Shown: positions 1 through 8,122 of the stretch, piece after piece
How the letters are laid out: every line of letters starts with the position of its first letter
Position numbering within the stretch: the first letter of the stretch is position 1
From: Arcobacteraceae bacterium
GTDB taxonomy: Bacteria; Campylobacterota; Campylobacteria; Campylobacterales; Arcobacteraceae
DNA: 64,000 nt
Direction: 5' to 3'
Assembly (NCBI GenBank): GCA_023138835.1
Contig: JAGLOP010000004.1
Span: 1-64,000, forward strand
Notes under the pieces: model-generated
The model's database searches: none
Seen by the model: the letters and a program-made list of their open reading frames with translations, nothing else
Told to the model about the DNA's origin: nothing
Translations under genes and position numbers: made by a program

Positions 1-239
1 GCCAACTTTTAAGGTCTCTTTTTTTTTACTCTTTTTTTCTGTACTTTTATACTGTACTTTTCTTTTTTACTTTCTTAATGATTTGATAGTTGGATTACTT
101 TTAGTCTTATTTTTAGTTGTTTGCGATATGTGTTTTATTTATTTATGATACAATGATTTTTTGAAGACTGTGCAGTGAATATTTTAATGTATATTTTCAC
201 TAACCATATATCGCTAATTGAATGATATATTTTGAGTTT
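1..239. other. window edge without a recognised gene
   Basis: No convincing reading frame is visible. The first 75 bases are pyrimidine-rich on the plus strand, with runs of T separated by C, and contain TGTACTTTT twice about 14 bases apart. The rest is plain AT-rich spacer upstream of the hairpin at 240. It may hold the 3' end of a transcript or promoter signals of a gene outside the window, but nothing decides this. Confidence 0.4.
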
Positions 240-268
240 GTTAGTGCGAGTTTTTTACCCGCACTAAC
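240..268 (-). terminator. stem-loop after the psr/cytochrome operon
   Basis: Two 12-base arms (240-251 and 257-268) pair with a single mismatch around a 5-base loop, the outer nine pairs being GTTAGTGCG/CGCACTAAC. It lies 16 bases past the stop codon of the minus-strand cytochrome c gene and is far more GC-rich than its surroundings, so it most likely ends or protects the operon's 3' end. There is no clear run of U after it in the minus direction, so an intrinsic terminator is only inferred. Confidence 0.5.
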
Positions 269-284
269 TTTCTAAATCTGGATT

Positions 285-629
285 TTATTTTTGACCAAAA
301 CTTGTAAAAATATATTTTGCCATCTTATCAGCATCTACATCCATACCTTTTTTTCTAATTGCTATTAAGTTGTCTTCCATTTTTTCATGAGCAGAACCTG
401 ATGATTGATAACCATCTCCATCCAATTCAAAGATATCAACTGCAAGTTCAGATTGTGTTATATTTCTAAGAGAAGGACCTTTTTTCTTTGGATTTCCCTC
501 TGCAAATTTACCATGACATTTTTGACACATCACTTGATAAATTTCACCTTGAGTATATTCTGCTGCAAATGCACTTAAACTTAAACTTGATGCAATAATT
601 ACACTTGTTAATAATTTATTTTTAATCAT
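285..629 (-). CDS. small periplasmic c-type cytochrome
   Basis: A 114-residue exported monohaem cytochrome c. A signal peptide (residues 1 to about 22, ending in ALA-like SAFAA) precedes one haem-binding CQKCH motif at residues 35-39. Methionines 84, 96 and 103 are candidates for the distal haem ligand; which one serves cannot be told by eye. It is the last gene of a minus-strand run that begins with psrA and lies 15 bases after the DUF3365 haem protein gene, so it is likely an electron carrier or subunit for that periplasmic enzyme. Cytochrome assignment is secure; partner assignment is inferred from position. Confidence 0.8.
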   Translation of the reverse strand: MIKNKLLTSVIIASSLSLSAFAAEYTQGEIYQVMCQKCHGKFAEGNPKKKGPSLRNITQSELAVDIFELDGDGYQSSGSAHEKMEDNLIAIRKKGMDVDADKMAKYIFTSFGQK

Positions 630-644
630 AATTTTTCCTTATTT

Positions 645-1214
645 CTAATCTTTAATTTTTACTGTAACTACTACAGCACCGCGTACTTGACCACTTTTAA
701 AATTCATAGCCTTATCTTTTGGATATTTATCTTTAAATAGTTTTAATACTTTTAAATCTATATCTTTTTTTAATCCATGACATTTTTTACAACTTTTGCC
801 TGACATAGTTGCAGGAAAATATACTTTAAATATATCTTTATCAACCATTTGTATTATTTTTGGAAGATATACAGAAGACTTTTCAAGTAGATCCAATGCT
901 TTAAGTATATTAATTTCATCTTCTTTAGGATATGAGTTTGAATTTCTATTTTTTAAACTTATCCTTTTAAGAGATATCCCTTTTTCTAACTTATTATTAA
1001 ATTCTTTTGTCAATTTTACAGCATTATCTGTACAAAACTGTGCTGCCAATAAAGTTCCTCCCTCTTTAAATTTTTGTTGTGCATTGCTTTTCATTAATTT
1101 ATGAAAATTATGTGCCACATGACTTGCTTTTATTTTTGCTAACTTATAAGGTATTTTCTCATTTGCATTAAGTATTACAAAAGAAAATATCAAAAATAAT
1201 AATAGTTTTTTCAT
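645..1214 (-). CDS. DUF3365 (Tll0287-like) haem-binding periplasmic protein
   Basis: A 189-residue protein with an N-terminal signal peptide (MKKLLLFLIFSFVILNA) and a single CKKCH haem motif at residues 142-146 near the C-terminus. The body before it, helical with the 'AQFCTDNA' stretch near residue 58-65, resembles the DUF3365/Tll0287-like family, which folds like a sensor domain yet carries c-type haem. Its start overlaps the stop of the upstream 35-aa gene by 4 bases (ATGA), so the two are translationally coupled. Position in the psr operon suggests redox sensing or electron transfer for that enzyme; this is inference. Confidence 0.72.
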   Translation of the reverse strand: MKKLLLFLIFSFVILNANEKIPYKLAKIKASHVAHNFHKLMKSNAQQKFKEGGTLLAAQFCTDNAVKLTKEFNNKLEKGISLKRISLKNRNSNSYPKEDEINILKALDLLEKSSVYLPKIIQMVDKDIFKVYFPATMSGKSCKKCHGLKKDIDLKVLKLFKDKYPKDKAMNFKSGQVRGAVVVTVKIKD

Positions 1215-1318
1215 TTATTGTTCTTCATTAATTTTTTTGCTTGATTATACGGAATGATAACCAAAGCCATTAAAAAAACAATAAAACCTTTTAACATAAC
1301 AACTGCAATTTTATACAT
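1211..1318 (-). CDS. 35-aa single-span membrane microprotein
   Basis: A short frame beginning ATG at 1318 and ending TGA at 1211, with a good ribosome-binding site (TAAGGAG) 5 bases before the start. The product reads MYKIAVVMLKGFIVFLMALV and then a basic tail ending in KKLMKNNK: one hydrophobic helix with a positively charged C-terminus. It sits between psrC (9 bases away) and the DUF3365 gene, whose start codon overlaps its stop. I do not recognise the family. Size, topology and tight coupling fit a small accessory subunit of the membrane enzyme, like other respiratory microproteins. Confidence 0.6.
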   Translation of the reverse strand: MYKIAVVMLKGFIVFLMALVIIPYNQAKKLMKNNK

Positions 1319-1327
1319 ATCAACTCC

Positions 1328-2518
1328 TTAATGTGTTTCATCATCAAGATTAAATGCCTTTGTACCAATATAATACATTAATAAACAAAGACCTAATCCA
1401 CCAAGAGATATAAATATCTCTGCCTGTGATGGAAAATAATCTATCCATGTAGGAGGCAGTTGATATTCAGTTTTCTTTAACATCATTAAAGGTTTTAGCT
1501 GTGTATCATGTACAAGATTATATCTCATAAAGAAAATACCAACCATACCGCTCATTGATGCCCAAAATAGTAGAACTGGACTTCTACCAAAATCTTTTAA
1601 TATTACAAGTAAAGGTATAATCATAGCAAGTACTACTTCTAATTGGAAAGTTGTACTATTTAAAATATGAAGAGCAGTATCAGCTTTTCCTGGAACACCA
1701 CCATAAATATCTGTTAACATTTTCCAAGTTACAAAGAAGATTAAGATTGATATTAAAAGTCCTTGAATTTTTGCTAAACCTTGTAATAATTTTTTGGCAT
1801 TATCTGGAAAATCTAGTTTATATCTAAATCCATAGATTATAAATGCAAGGAAAATCCCTGTAATAAATGCAGTTAAGATAAAGTATGTTGGATAAAATAC
1901 ACCCTGCGAAATACCACGGGCATTTAAAAATCCAAATACGCTACCTAGATTTGAGTGAGCTGCAAGACCTACTAGAAGTCCAGTTAATCCAAAAATCTTA
2001 GCTTTTTTCATATCATTATTTAATAAAAAATAAAACTCAATAATCATAAATGTAAGATAAAGACCATAAAGTGTACCCATCCACCAAATAGCAGATAATA
2101 AACCTGGACTTAATACATTATAAATTAACATAGTCACAGGATGACCAATCTCAAAAATTATTACAGCAAAACCCGCTAAGATAGTTACAATAGAACCAAA
2201 AATAGCACGTTTACTTATCATCATATAATCTTTGAAACCAAATACATCACCAAGTGAGCCGATGATACATAGACCCGTTGAACTAACAACGAAGAAAATA
2301 TATACTGCTAATAAAAGTCCCCATGGATGTTCTCTTGTAACGTTGTAAGCATGATGTCCATGTACTAAAAAACTATAAATACCTACAGCAAATACTGCTA
2401 ATAAACCTAAGATAGCGGAAGCTAATAATAAGTTAACAAAAGTTTTTTCAAACCCAAGTATTGATTTAATTGAAAAACCTTCCTTTAAAGGAATATTAAT
2501 AAAACCTATTTTCATCAT
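1328..2518 (-). CDS. psrC: NrfD/PsrC-family quinone-interacting membrane subunit
   Basis: A 396-residue integral membrane protein with about ten hydrophobic helices, the first near residues 29-53 and the last near 365-385, and few charged residues within them. This matches the NrfD/PsrC family, which anchors a molybdoenzyme and its Fe-S subunit and exchanges electrons with the quinone pool. It is longer than classic PsrC of about 250-320 residues and closer to ten-helix members. It follows psrB by 7 bases in a psrA-psrB-psrC order. The family is clear; the substrate of the complex is not. Confidence 0.82.
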   Translation of the reverse strand: MMKIGFINIPLKEGFSIKSILGFEKTFVNLLLASAILGLLAVFAVGIYSFLVHGHHAYNVTREHPWGLLLAVYIFFVVSSTGLCIIGSLGDVFGFKDYMMISKRAIFGSIVTILAGFAVIIFEIGHPVTMLIYNVLSPGLLSAIWWMGTLYGLYLTFMIIEFYFLLNNDMKKAKIFGLTGLLVGLAAHSNLGSVFGFLNARGISQGVFYPTYFILTAFITGIFLAFIIYGFRYKLDFPDNAKKLLQGLAKIQGLLISILIFFVTWKMLTDIYGGVPGKADTALHILNSTTFQLEVVLAMIIPLLVILKDFGRSPVLLFWASMSGMVGIFFMRYNLVHDTQLKPLMMLKKTEYQLPPTWIDYFPSQAEIFISLGGLGLCLLMYYIGTKAFNLDDETH

Positions 2519-2525
2519 TAACTCC

Positions 2526-3092
2526 TTATGTTAGGTAAAATAATTTAGGATTTGTACCAAGATGTGATTTTAAACTAAAATGCTCTCTTGTTCTTAATAC
2601 TTCACTAATTTCACTATTTGGATCATCAAGATCACCAAAGATTCTTACTTTTGTAGGACATGTATTTTGACATGCTGTTGTTGTTTCACCCCGTTCTAAT
2701 CTAGTATCTGAACAGAAATTACACTTATCAACAGTATTTGTAACAACATCTTCAACATATCTTGCATCATAAGGACATGCATTGATACAATAAGTACACA
2801 ATATACATTTTTCTACATCTACTCGCACAACTCCATTATCATCAGTATATGTAGCATGAGTAGGACATACATCTTCACAAGGAGCATCATCACAATGTTG
2901 ACATTGAGATGGATAAAAAGTATTTGATACGATATCTAATAAAGGATATTCACCTTTTATCTCACCGGTACCTACCCAGATTCTATGTTTATCAGCACCT
3001 CTTAGAATGCCGTTTTCTTCTTTACATGCTGTTTCACATGCTTTACAATTGATACAATTTTTGTAATCAAGTGCCATTGCTAATCTAGCCAT
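2526..3092 (-). CDS. psrB: four-cluster ferredoxin subunit of molybdoenzyme (PsrB-like)
   Basis: A 188-residue electron-transfer subunit. Four cysteine groups for [4Fe-4S] clusters are visible: CINCKACETAC near the N-terminus, CQHCDDAPCEDVC, CILCTYCINAC, and the pair CNFC...CQNTC towards the C-terminus. Such subunits (PsrB, PhsB, DmsB, TtrB) carry electrons between the catalytic Mo subunit and the membrane quinone subunit. No signal peptide is present, as usual, because the protein is exported together with the Tat-borne catalytic subunit. It lies 3 bases after psrA and 7 before psrC. Confidence 0.88.
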   Translation of the reverse strand: MARLAMALDYKNCINCKACETACKEENGILRGADKHRIWVGTGEIKGEYPLLDIVSNTFYPSQCQHCDDAPCEDVCPTHATYTDDNGVVRVDVEKCILCTYCINACPYDARYVEDVVTNTVDKCNFCSDTRLERGETTTACQNTCPTKVRIFGDLDDPNSEISEVLRTREHFSLKSHLGTNPKLFYLT

Positions 3093-3095
3093 AAA

Positions 3096-5522
3096 TTACA
3101 CCTTTCTTATTTCAACATTTGTTTCATGCATTGCAGCAGCACCATAAACAGGTTCAATAACATCTTCAATAACTGCATTGTCATTTCCACCATTTTTAAA
3201 GCCCCATGTTAAAGCTGAACTTTCTTCGCCAAAACCATGTATAAAGAATACTTGATTTGGAGCTATTTTTTCTGTAGGATAAGCTTTTAATTGTGTTTTA
3301 CCGACACTTGAACTCACCTCAATCATATCTGCAAATTTAATACCTTTTTCTTTTGCTGCTCTTTTATTTATCCAAATAAAGTTTTCAGGCATAAGATCTC
3401 TTAATTGAGCATTGTTTGATGTTCCACTTTGAGTAAATTGTGCATGTCTTCCCGTAAGAAGTTTAAATTTACCGGCAGGTACTTTAAATTCATACTCATC
3501 TTTCCAAACCGGCATTGAATCGATACCTTTTTTTGCTAATGATTTAATGTTACATTCAACTTTACCAGATGCTGTTTTTGGCTTACCACCACTAACACTA
3601 TATGATTTTTTCTTTTCAGGATAGTATTGGTGCTCATTAACTGATAACTCTTTAAAATATTTATCCATTTTTGGATAAAACACACCATCATGATGTAAAG
3701 CTTCAGCAGCACCTGGATAATTAGCTACTGCATGATGATTTAACTCCTCTTGAGAATGTTTGAAAGGTAAAGTTAAGTCAAACTCTTCATAAGTTGCCTC
3801 TTCTCCATCGTCTGTAATCTGCTCTTGAATATCTTCATCATATCTTTTGCTAATTTCAAATAATGGTTTAGATATTTTAGTTGTTAATCCATTTAAAATA
3901 TCCATTACCGGTTTTGTCTCATATAAAGGATCAATTACTTTATTTCTAACAGCTATACTTGGCTCTACTCCACCAAATGTTTTAATAGGATCAGTTCTTT
4001 CTAAATATGTACATTCAGGTAACACAACATCAGCATACATCACTGTATCGCTAGGCATTGTATCAATTGTTACTACTAATTCCATCTTCTTAAGCATTTG
4101 TGCTGTTTTGGCACTGTTTGGCATATTCATCATAGGATTGTGTTTATAGCAAAACATTCCTCTTACTTTATAAGGCATTTTGTCCTCTAAAAATCTATTT
4201 CTCCAACTAATCCATGAACCGCCGCCTGATACAACAGCACAGTCATCATATCCTGCTTCACCTTTTTTTACATTCACTTTTTTTGTAACTGCTCTAGCTT
4301 CCGCTCTTGCATATAAAGGTTCTAATCCTTCATGATCTTTTAATTTCAGTTTACTGCCAAAAATAAGTCCGCCTTTACAATCAACAGCACCATGAAGTGA
4401 TTGAAAAATTGCCATTGCACGACGAAGTTGAAAGTCATTTTTAGCAAATGTAGATCTTCTTCCCGGGTAATATACTGCTTTAGGGGCTGCTGCTGCAAAC
4501 TCTCTTGCCATTGTATAAATCTCTTTAGCTTTAATTCCAGTAATACTTTCTGCCCATTGTGGAGTATATTTATTTGATATTACAGATTCTTTATAATCTT
4601 CATATCCATTAAAATATTTTTCTATATAAGCATTGTCTTGCAAGTCTTCTGTTAAAGTCACATAAGTTAAAGCTAATACAAGAGCCAAATCAGTTCCTGG
4701 ATTTATCGCATACCATTTATCAGCTTTAGCAGCGGTATTTGTAAATCTTGGATCGATACAAATAAGTTTCGCACCTCGACCTTTGGTTCTTTTAAAAGCA
4801 TCCATAGTATCAGGTGTTACAATAGCTTCTGCTCTATTTGCACCAGCCATAATAATATATTGGGCATTGTCTAAATCAGATTGTGGATAAGCGCCTATTG
4901 TCACACCGTAACCGGAAGCTACGGTTTGTAAACATATAGAAGCATGATTTAACCAATTTGATGAACCAAAAGCACCATAAAACTGCTTAAATGTATGTTC
5001 AGCCATACCTTCACCTGCACAAAATAACATTGATGAACGATTATCTTTTTCTTCATTAAGTATTTTATTCAAACCTGGGAATTTGTCAGTACCGTTTAAA
5101 ATAGCTTCATAGGCTTCATCCCATGTAACCCTTTTAAATTTACCCTCACCTTTTTCACCAATTCTTATCATAGGATACTTTAATCTATCTGGATCATACA
5201 AGGCTTGAAGACCTGCATTACCTCTGGCACAAAGCATATTCTTAGATTTTGGGAATTTTGGATTTGGATTTAGTTTTGTAACTATTCCATTTTCAACTCT
5301 AGCTAATGCGGCACATTTATTTACACACATCTCACATAAAGTTGCCACATTGTGACCCTTGCTTAATCCCGTTTTTGTATTATCATTAGTTAGAGTACCA
5401 GATTTTACTCCTGTACTCTCCACATTTGAAAAAAGATTTGTTGTATTCAATACTGTCCCGCCGACAACACTCAGTGCAACAGTTCCTTGAAGAAACTTCC
5501 GTCTTGAAATTTCTGCTTCCAT
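3096..5522 (-). CDS. psrA: Tat-exported molybdopterin oxidoreductase, polysulfide/thiosulfate reductase-like
   Basis: An 808-residue catalytic subunit of the DMSO-reductase family. A twin-arginine signal (SRRKFLQ, residues 6-12) is followed by the N-terminal [4Fe-4S] ligands C63, C66, C70 and C98, the molybdopterin domains, and a C-terminal cofactor-binding domain. The residue expected to bind molybdenum is Cys197, in 'NHASICLQT', as in PsrA/PhsA-type enzymes. A perfect AAGGAGG ribosome-binding site lies at 5527-5533. Reduction of polysulfide, thiosulfate or a similar sulfur or arsenic compound is likely, or oxidation running in reverse; sequence alone cannot say which. First gene of a six-gene minus-strand run. 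Confidence 0.85.
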   Translation of the reverse strand: MEAEISRRKFLQGTVALSVVGGTVLNTTNLFSNVESTGVKSGTLTNDNTKTGLSKGHNVATLCEMCVNKCAALARVENGIVTKLNPNPKFPKSKNMLCARGNAGLQALYDPDRLKYPMIRIGEKGEGKFKRVTWDEAYEAILNGTDKFPGLNKILNEEKDNRSSMLFCAGEGMAEHTFKQFYGAFGSSNWLNHASICLQTVASGYGVTIGAYPQSDLDNAQYIIMAGANRAEAIVTPDTMDAFKRTKGRGAKLICIDPRFTNTAAKADKWYAINPGTDLALVLALTYVTLTEDLQDNAYIEKYFNGYEDYKESVISNKYTPQWAESITGIKAKEIYTMAREFAAAAPKAVYYPGRRSTFAKNDFQLRRAMAIFQSLHGAVDCKGGLIFGSKLKLKDHEGLEPLYARAEARAVTKKVNVKKGEAGYDDCAVVSGGGSWISWRNRFLEDKMPYKVRGMFCYKHNPMMNMPNSAKTAQMLKKMELVVTIDTMPSDTVMYADVVLPECTYLERTDPIKTFGGVEPSIAVRNKVIDPLYETKPVMDILNGLTTKISKPLFEISKRYDEDIQEQITDDGEEATYEEFDLTLPFKHSQEELNHHAVANYPGAAEALHHDGVFYPKMDKYFKELSVNEHQYYPEKKKSYSVSGGKPKTASGKVECNIKSLAKKGIDSMPVWKDEYEFKVPAGKFKLLTGRHAQFTQSGTSNNAQLRDLMPENFIWINKRAAKEKGIKFADMIEVSSSVGKTQLKAYPTEKIAPNQVFFIHGFGEESSALTWGFKNGGNDNAVIEDVIEPVYGAAAMHETNVEIRKV

Positions 5523-5926
5523 TAATCCTCCTTATGAATTTTATTACTATAAAATATACTTAATAAAGATATAAATAAATTATAGTTATTTATATAATAA
5601 CTTGACAATATATTCTAGTTGTGATAATCTACATAATCAGAACTTAATGTAGAATTAATTAAAATACTCAAACAGTAGGTATAAAGGGTGTTTTTGGTGT
5701 TTTAATATAATTCACTTAGTGTTCTTTTAAGATTATTTATTGTTTGTATTGTGTAAATTATATGTGAATATTATATTCTTAATTTCCTATACAATATTGA
5801 ATAATTGGGTATTAGTTACGGTATCTAATTTCAAGACTTTTAGTCTTGAAGATATGCTAGATACAGAGATAATTTATATTTTAAAACTAAAAGTATTTTA
5901 AATAAATACCATCAATGGAGTTAATG
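5523..5926. other. divergent intergenic region between psrA and the ATPase gene
   Basis: About 400 bases without a gene. On the psrA side a TATAAT-like hexamer on the minus strand lies at 5579-5584. On the plus strand TTGACA at 5602-5607 is followed by GATAAT at 5623-5628. A dyad TCTACAT-N12-ATGTAGA occupies 5628-5653. A stronger nested dyad lies at 5821-5864. No open frame of note is seen, so if the plus promoter at 5602 works, the transcript has a leader of nearly 300 bases or is a small RNA. Confidence 0.45.
5821..5864. repeat. nested inverted repeat upstream of the ATPase gene
   Basis: Perfect inner arms TTCAAGACT and AGTCTTGAA (5830-5838 and 5842-5850) surround a TTT loop. Perfect outer arms GTATCTA and TAGATAC (5821-5827 and 5858-5864) flank them. 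No U-run follows. It lies about 60 bases before the likely start of the downstream gene. It could be an operator, or a leader hairpin affecting translation or mRNA stability. Confidence 0.6.
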
Positions 5927-7048
5927 ATGAACCATTTTATATATGAAAGTTTTTGCGATAGCGATAATTTTACCCATATTAGTGAAGAATTAAATGCATT
6001 AAATAAATTAATTGTTAATAAATCTAATGTCTTATTGTATTCAAAAAGAAAATTTGGTAAAACTTCTTTAATTAAAGAATTTTTTGATAAAAAAATTAAT
6101 AAAGATGAGAATATAACTATATATATCGATCTTTTTAATATTGTCAGTGCTATAGATTTTATTAAAATGTTGTATAAACAAATTGCTTCCTCCCTTCCTT
6201 ATGATAATAAATCTATACTAAGAGAGTTGAGAATAATATTTACAAAAGTAAACTTTACAGCAAATATGAAAGATGATGGTTCATTGGAGTTTGATGTTTC
6301 ACTTTTATCATATAATCCAAAAGAACTTATTATGGATGTTTATAAAGGATTAAAAGAGATACATACTAGTACAAATAAGCAGATAATAATAGCTTTTGAT
6401 GATTTTTGGCAAATTAAATTAATCAAAAATTTTAAAATAGATGCCATTTTAAAAGAATATATACAAGATGAACAACATATAAATTATATTTTTACCGGAA
6501 CAAAACATAGGTTATTAATAGATATGTTTTCTAAAAGAAAAATGCCTCTTTTTAATATGGCGGAACAATTAGAGCTTAAAGCTATACCGATAGAACAATT
6601 TTATCAATTCATAGACCATAGGCTTCAAGGTAGAATAAGTTATGATATCTTTCAATATATATATAATATTACAGAGGGTGAAGCAAAACTAATTCAAGAA
6701 TTTTGTTATCATCTATCTAATAAATCAAATAAAACAGAAAAAATTACTATTAATGATATTGATGAAGTCTGCCTATTCTTATTAAATAGTAAAAGTGAAT
6801 ATTTTAAGATGATTTTAAATCGTCTGACTTTTGCACAAAAAATAGCACTAAAAGCTGTTATAATGAGTGAGGGAATAGATTTATATACAAAAAATAATTT
6901 ATTTAAATTGCAAGTTACAAAAGCATCACTAAATACGGCTATAAAATATCTATATTTGAATGAATTAATAGATAAACAAGATAACAAATATTATATTAGT
7001 AATAAATGTTTTGAATTATGGTGCAGAAGAATTTTAGTTTGTAAATAG
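5927..7048 (+). CDS. P-loop ATPase of the archaeal-type AAA/STAND-like family
   Basis: A protein of about 373 residues with a Walker A-type loop in 'SKRKFGKTSLIKEF' near residue 42 and a Walker B-type strand 'IIIAFDDFW'. Domain order (ATPase, then a winged-helix-like C-terminus with 'ASLNTAIKYL') matches the archaeal ATPase family PF01637/COG1672, whose cellular roles are mostly unknown. Starts at 5915, 5924 and 5927 are in frame; GGAG at 5917-5920 sits 6 bases before the ATG at 5927, so I chose that one. Gene-poor DNA flanks it on both sides, and the pyrH promoter follows. Function not assigned. Confidence 0.75.
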   Translation: MNHFIYESFCDSDNFTHISEELNALNKLIVNKSNVLLYSKRKFGKTSLIKEFFDKKINKDENITIYIDLFNIVSAIDFIKMLYKQIASSLPYDNKSILRELRIIFTKVNFTANMKDDGSLEFDVSLLSYNPKELIMDVYKGLKEIHTSTNKQIIIAFDDFWQIKLIKNFKIDAILKEYIQDEQHINYIFTGTKHRLLIDMFSKRKMPLFNMAEQLELKAIPIEQFYQFIDHRLQGRISYDIFQYIYNITEGEAKLIQEFCYHLSNKSNKTEKITINDIDEVCLFLLNSKSEYFKMILNRLTFAQKIALKAVIMSEGIDLYTKNNLFKLQVTKASLNTAIKYLYLNELIDKQDNKYYISNKCFELWCRRILVCK

Positions 7049-7129
7049 AATCTATTTTTGCAATCTGATATTTGTTTACTTTTTTTATCATATTAAATAT
7101 TTATAATATGTTTTATGAGTTCATTATAA

Positions 7130-7876
<747 letters not shown>

Positions 7877-7892
7877 AAAAGGAAAATAAAGT

Positions 7893-8111
7893 ATGAGAAT
7901 TGAAGAAATTTTATCACAAGCGTTAGAAAGAGTTGGTAATGATAGATATATTTTATCTTTAGCAGTAGGTCAAAGAGCAGATGAGTTATCAAAAGGTGCT
8001 AAGCCGTTACTTGAAAATTCAACAATTAAAAATATGAAATATACAGATATTGCAATTAAAGAAATTGCTTCTGGTGTATTGACTATTGAAGGTATTGAAA
8101 AAAATAATTAA
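7893..8111 (+). CDS. rpoZ: RNA polymerase omega subunit
   Basis: A 72-residue protein beginning 'MRIEEILSQALERVGNDRY' and containing 'LSLAVGQRADELSKGA', the conserved omega core that clamps the beta-prime subunit and forms part of a ppGpp-binding site in proteobacteria. A ribosome-binding site (AAAAAGGAAA) precedes it. Its place directly before the ppGpp synthetase/hydrolase gene, 11 bases away, is the standard arrangement. Confidence 0.93.
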   Translation: MRIEEILSQALERVGNDRYILSLAVGQRADELSKGAKPLLENSTIKNMKYTDIAIKEIASGVLTIEGIEKNN

Positions 8112-8122
8112 AAAGGATTCTC

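Noticed and set aside
5602-5628. TTGACA...GATAAT as a firm promoter
   Set aside because: The spacing of 15 bases is short, and -35 boxes are generally weak predictors in this phylum; kept only as a possibility in the intergenic entry.
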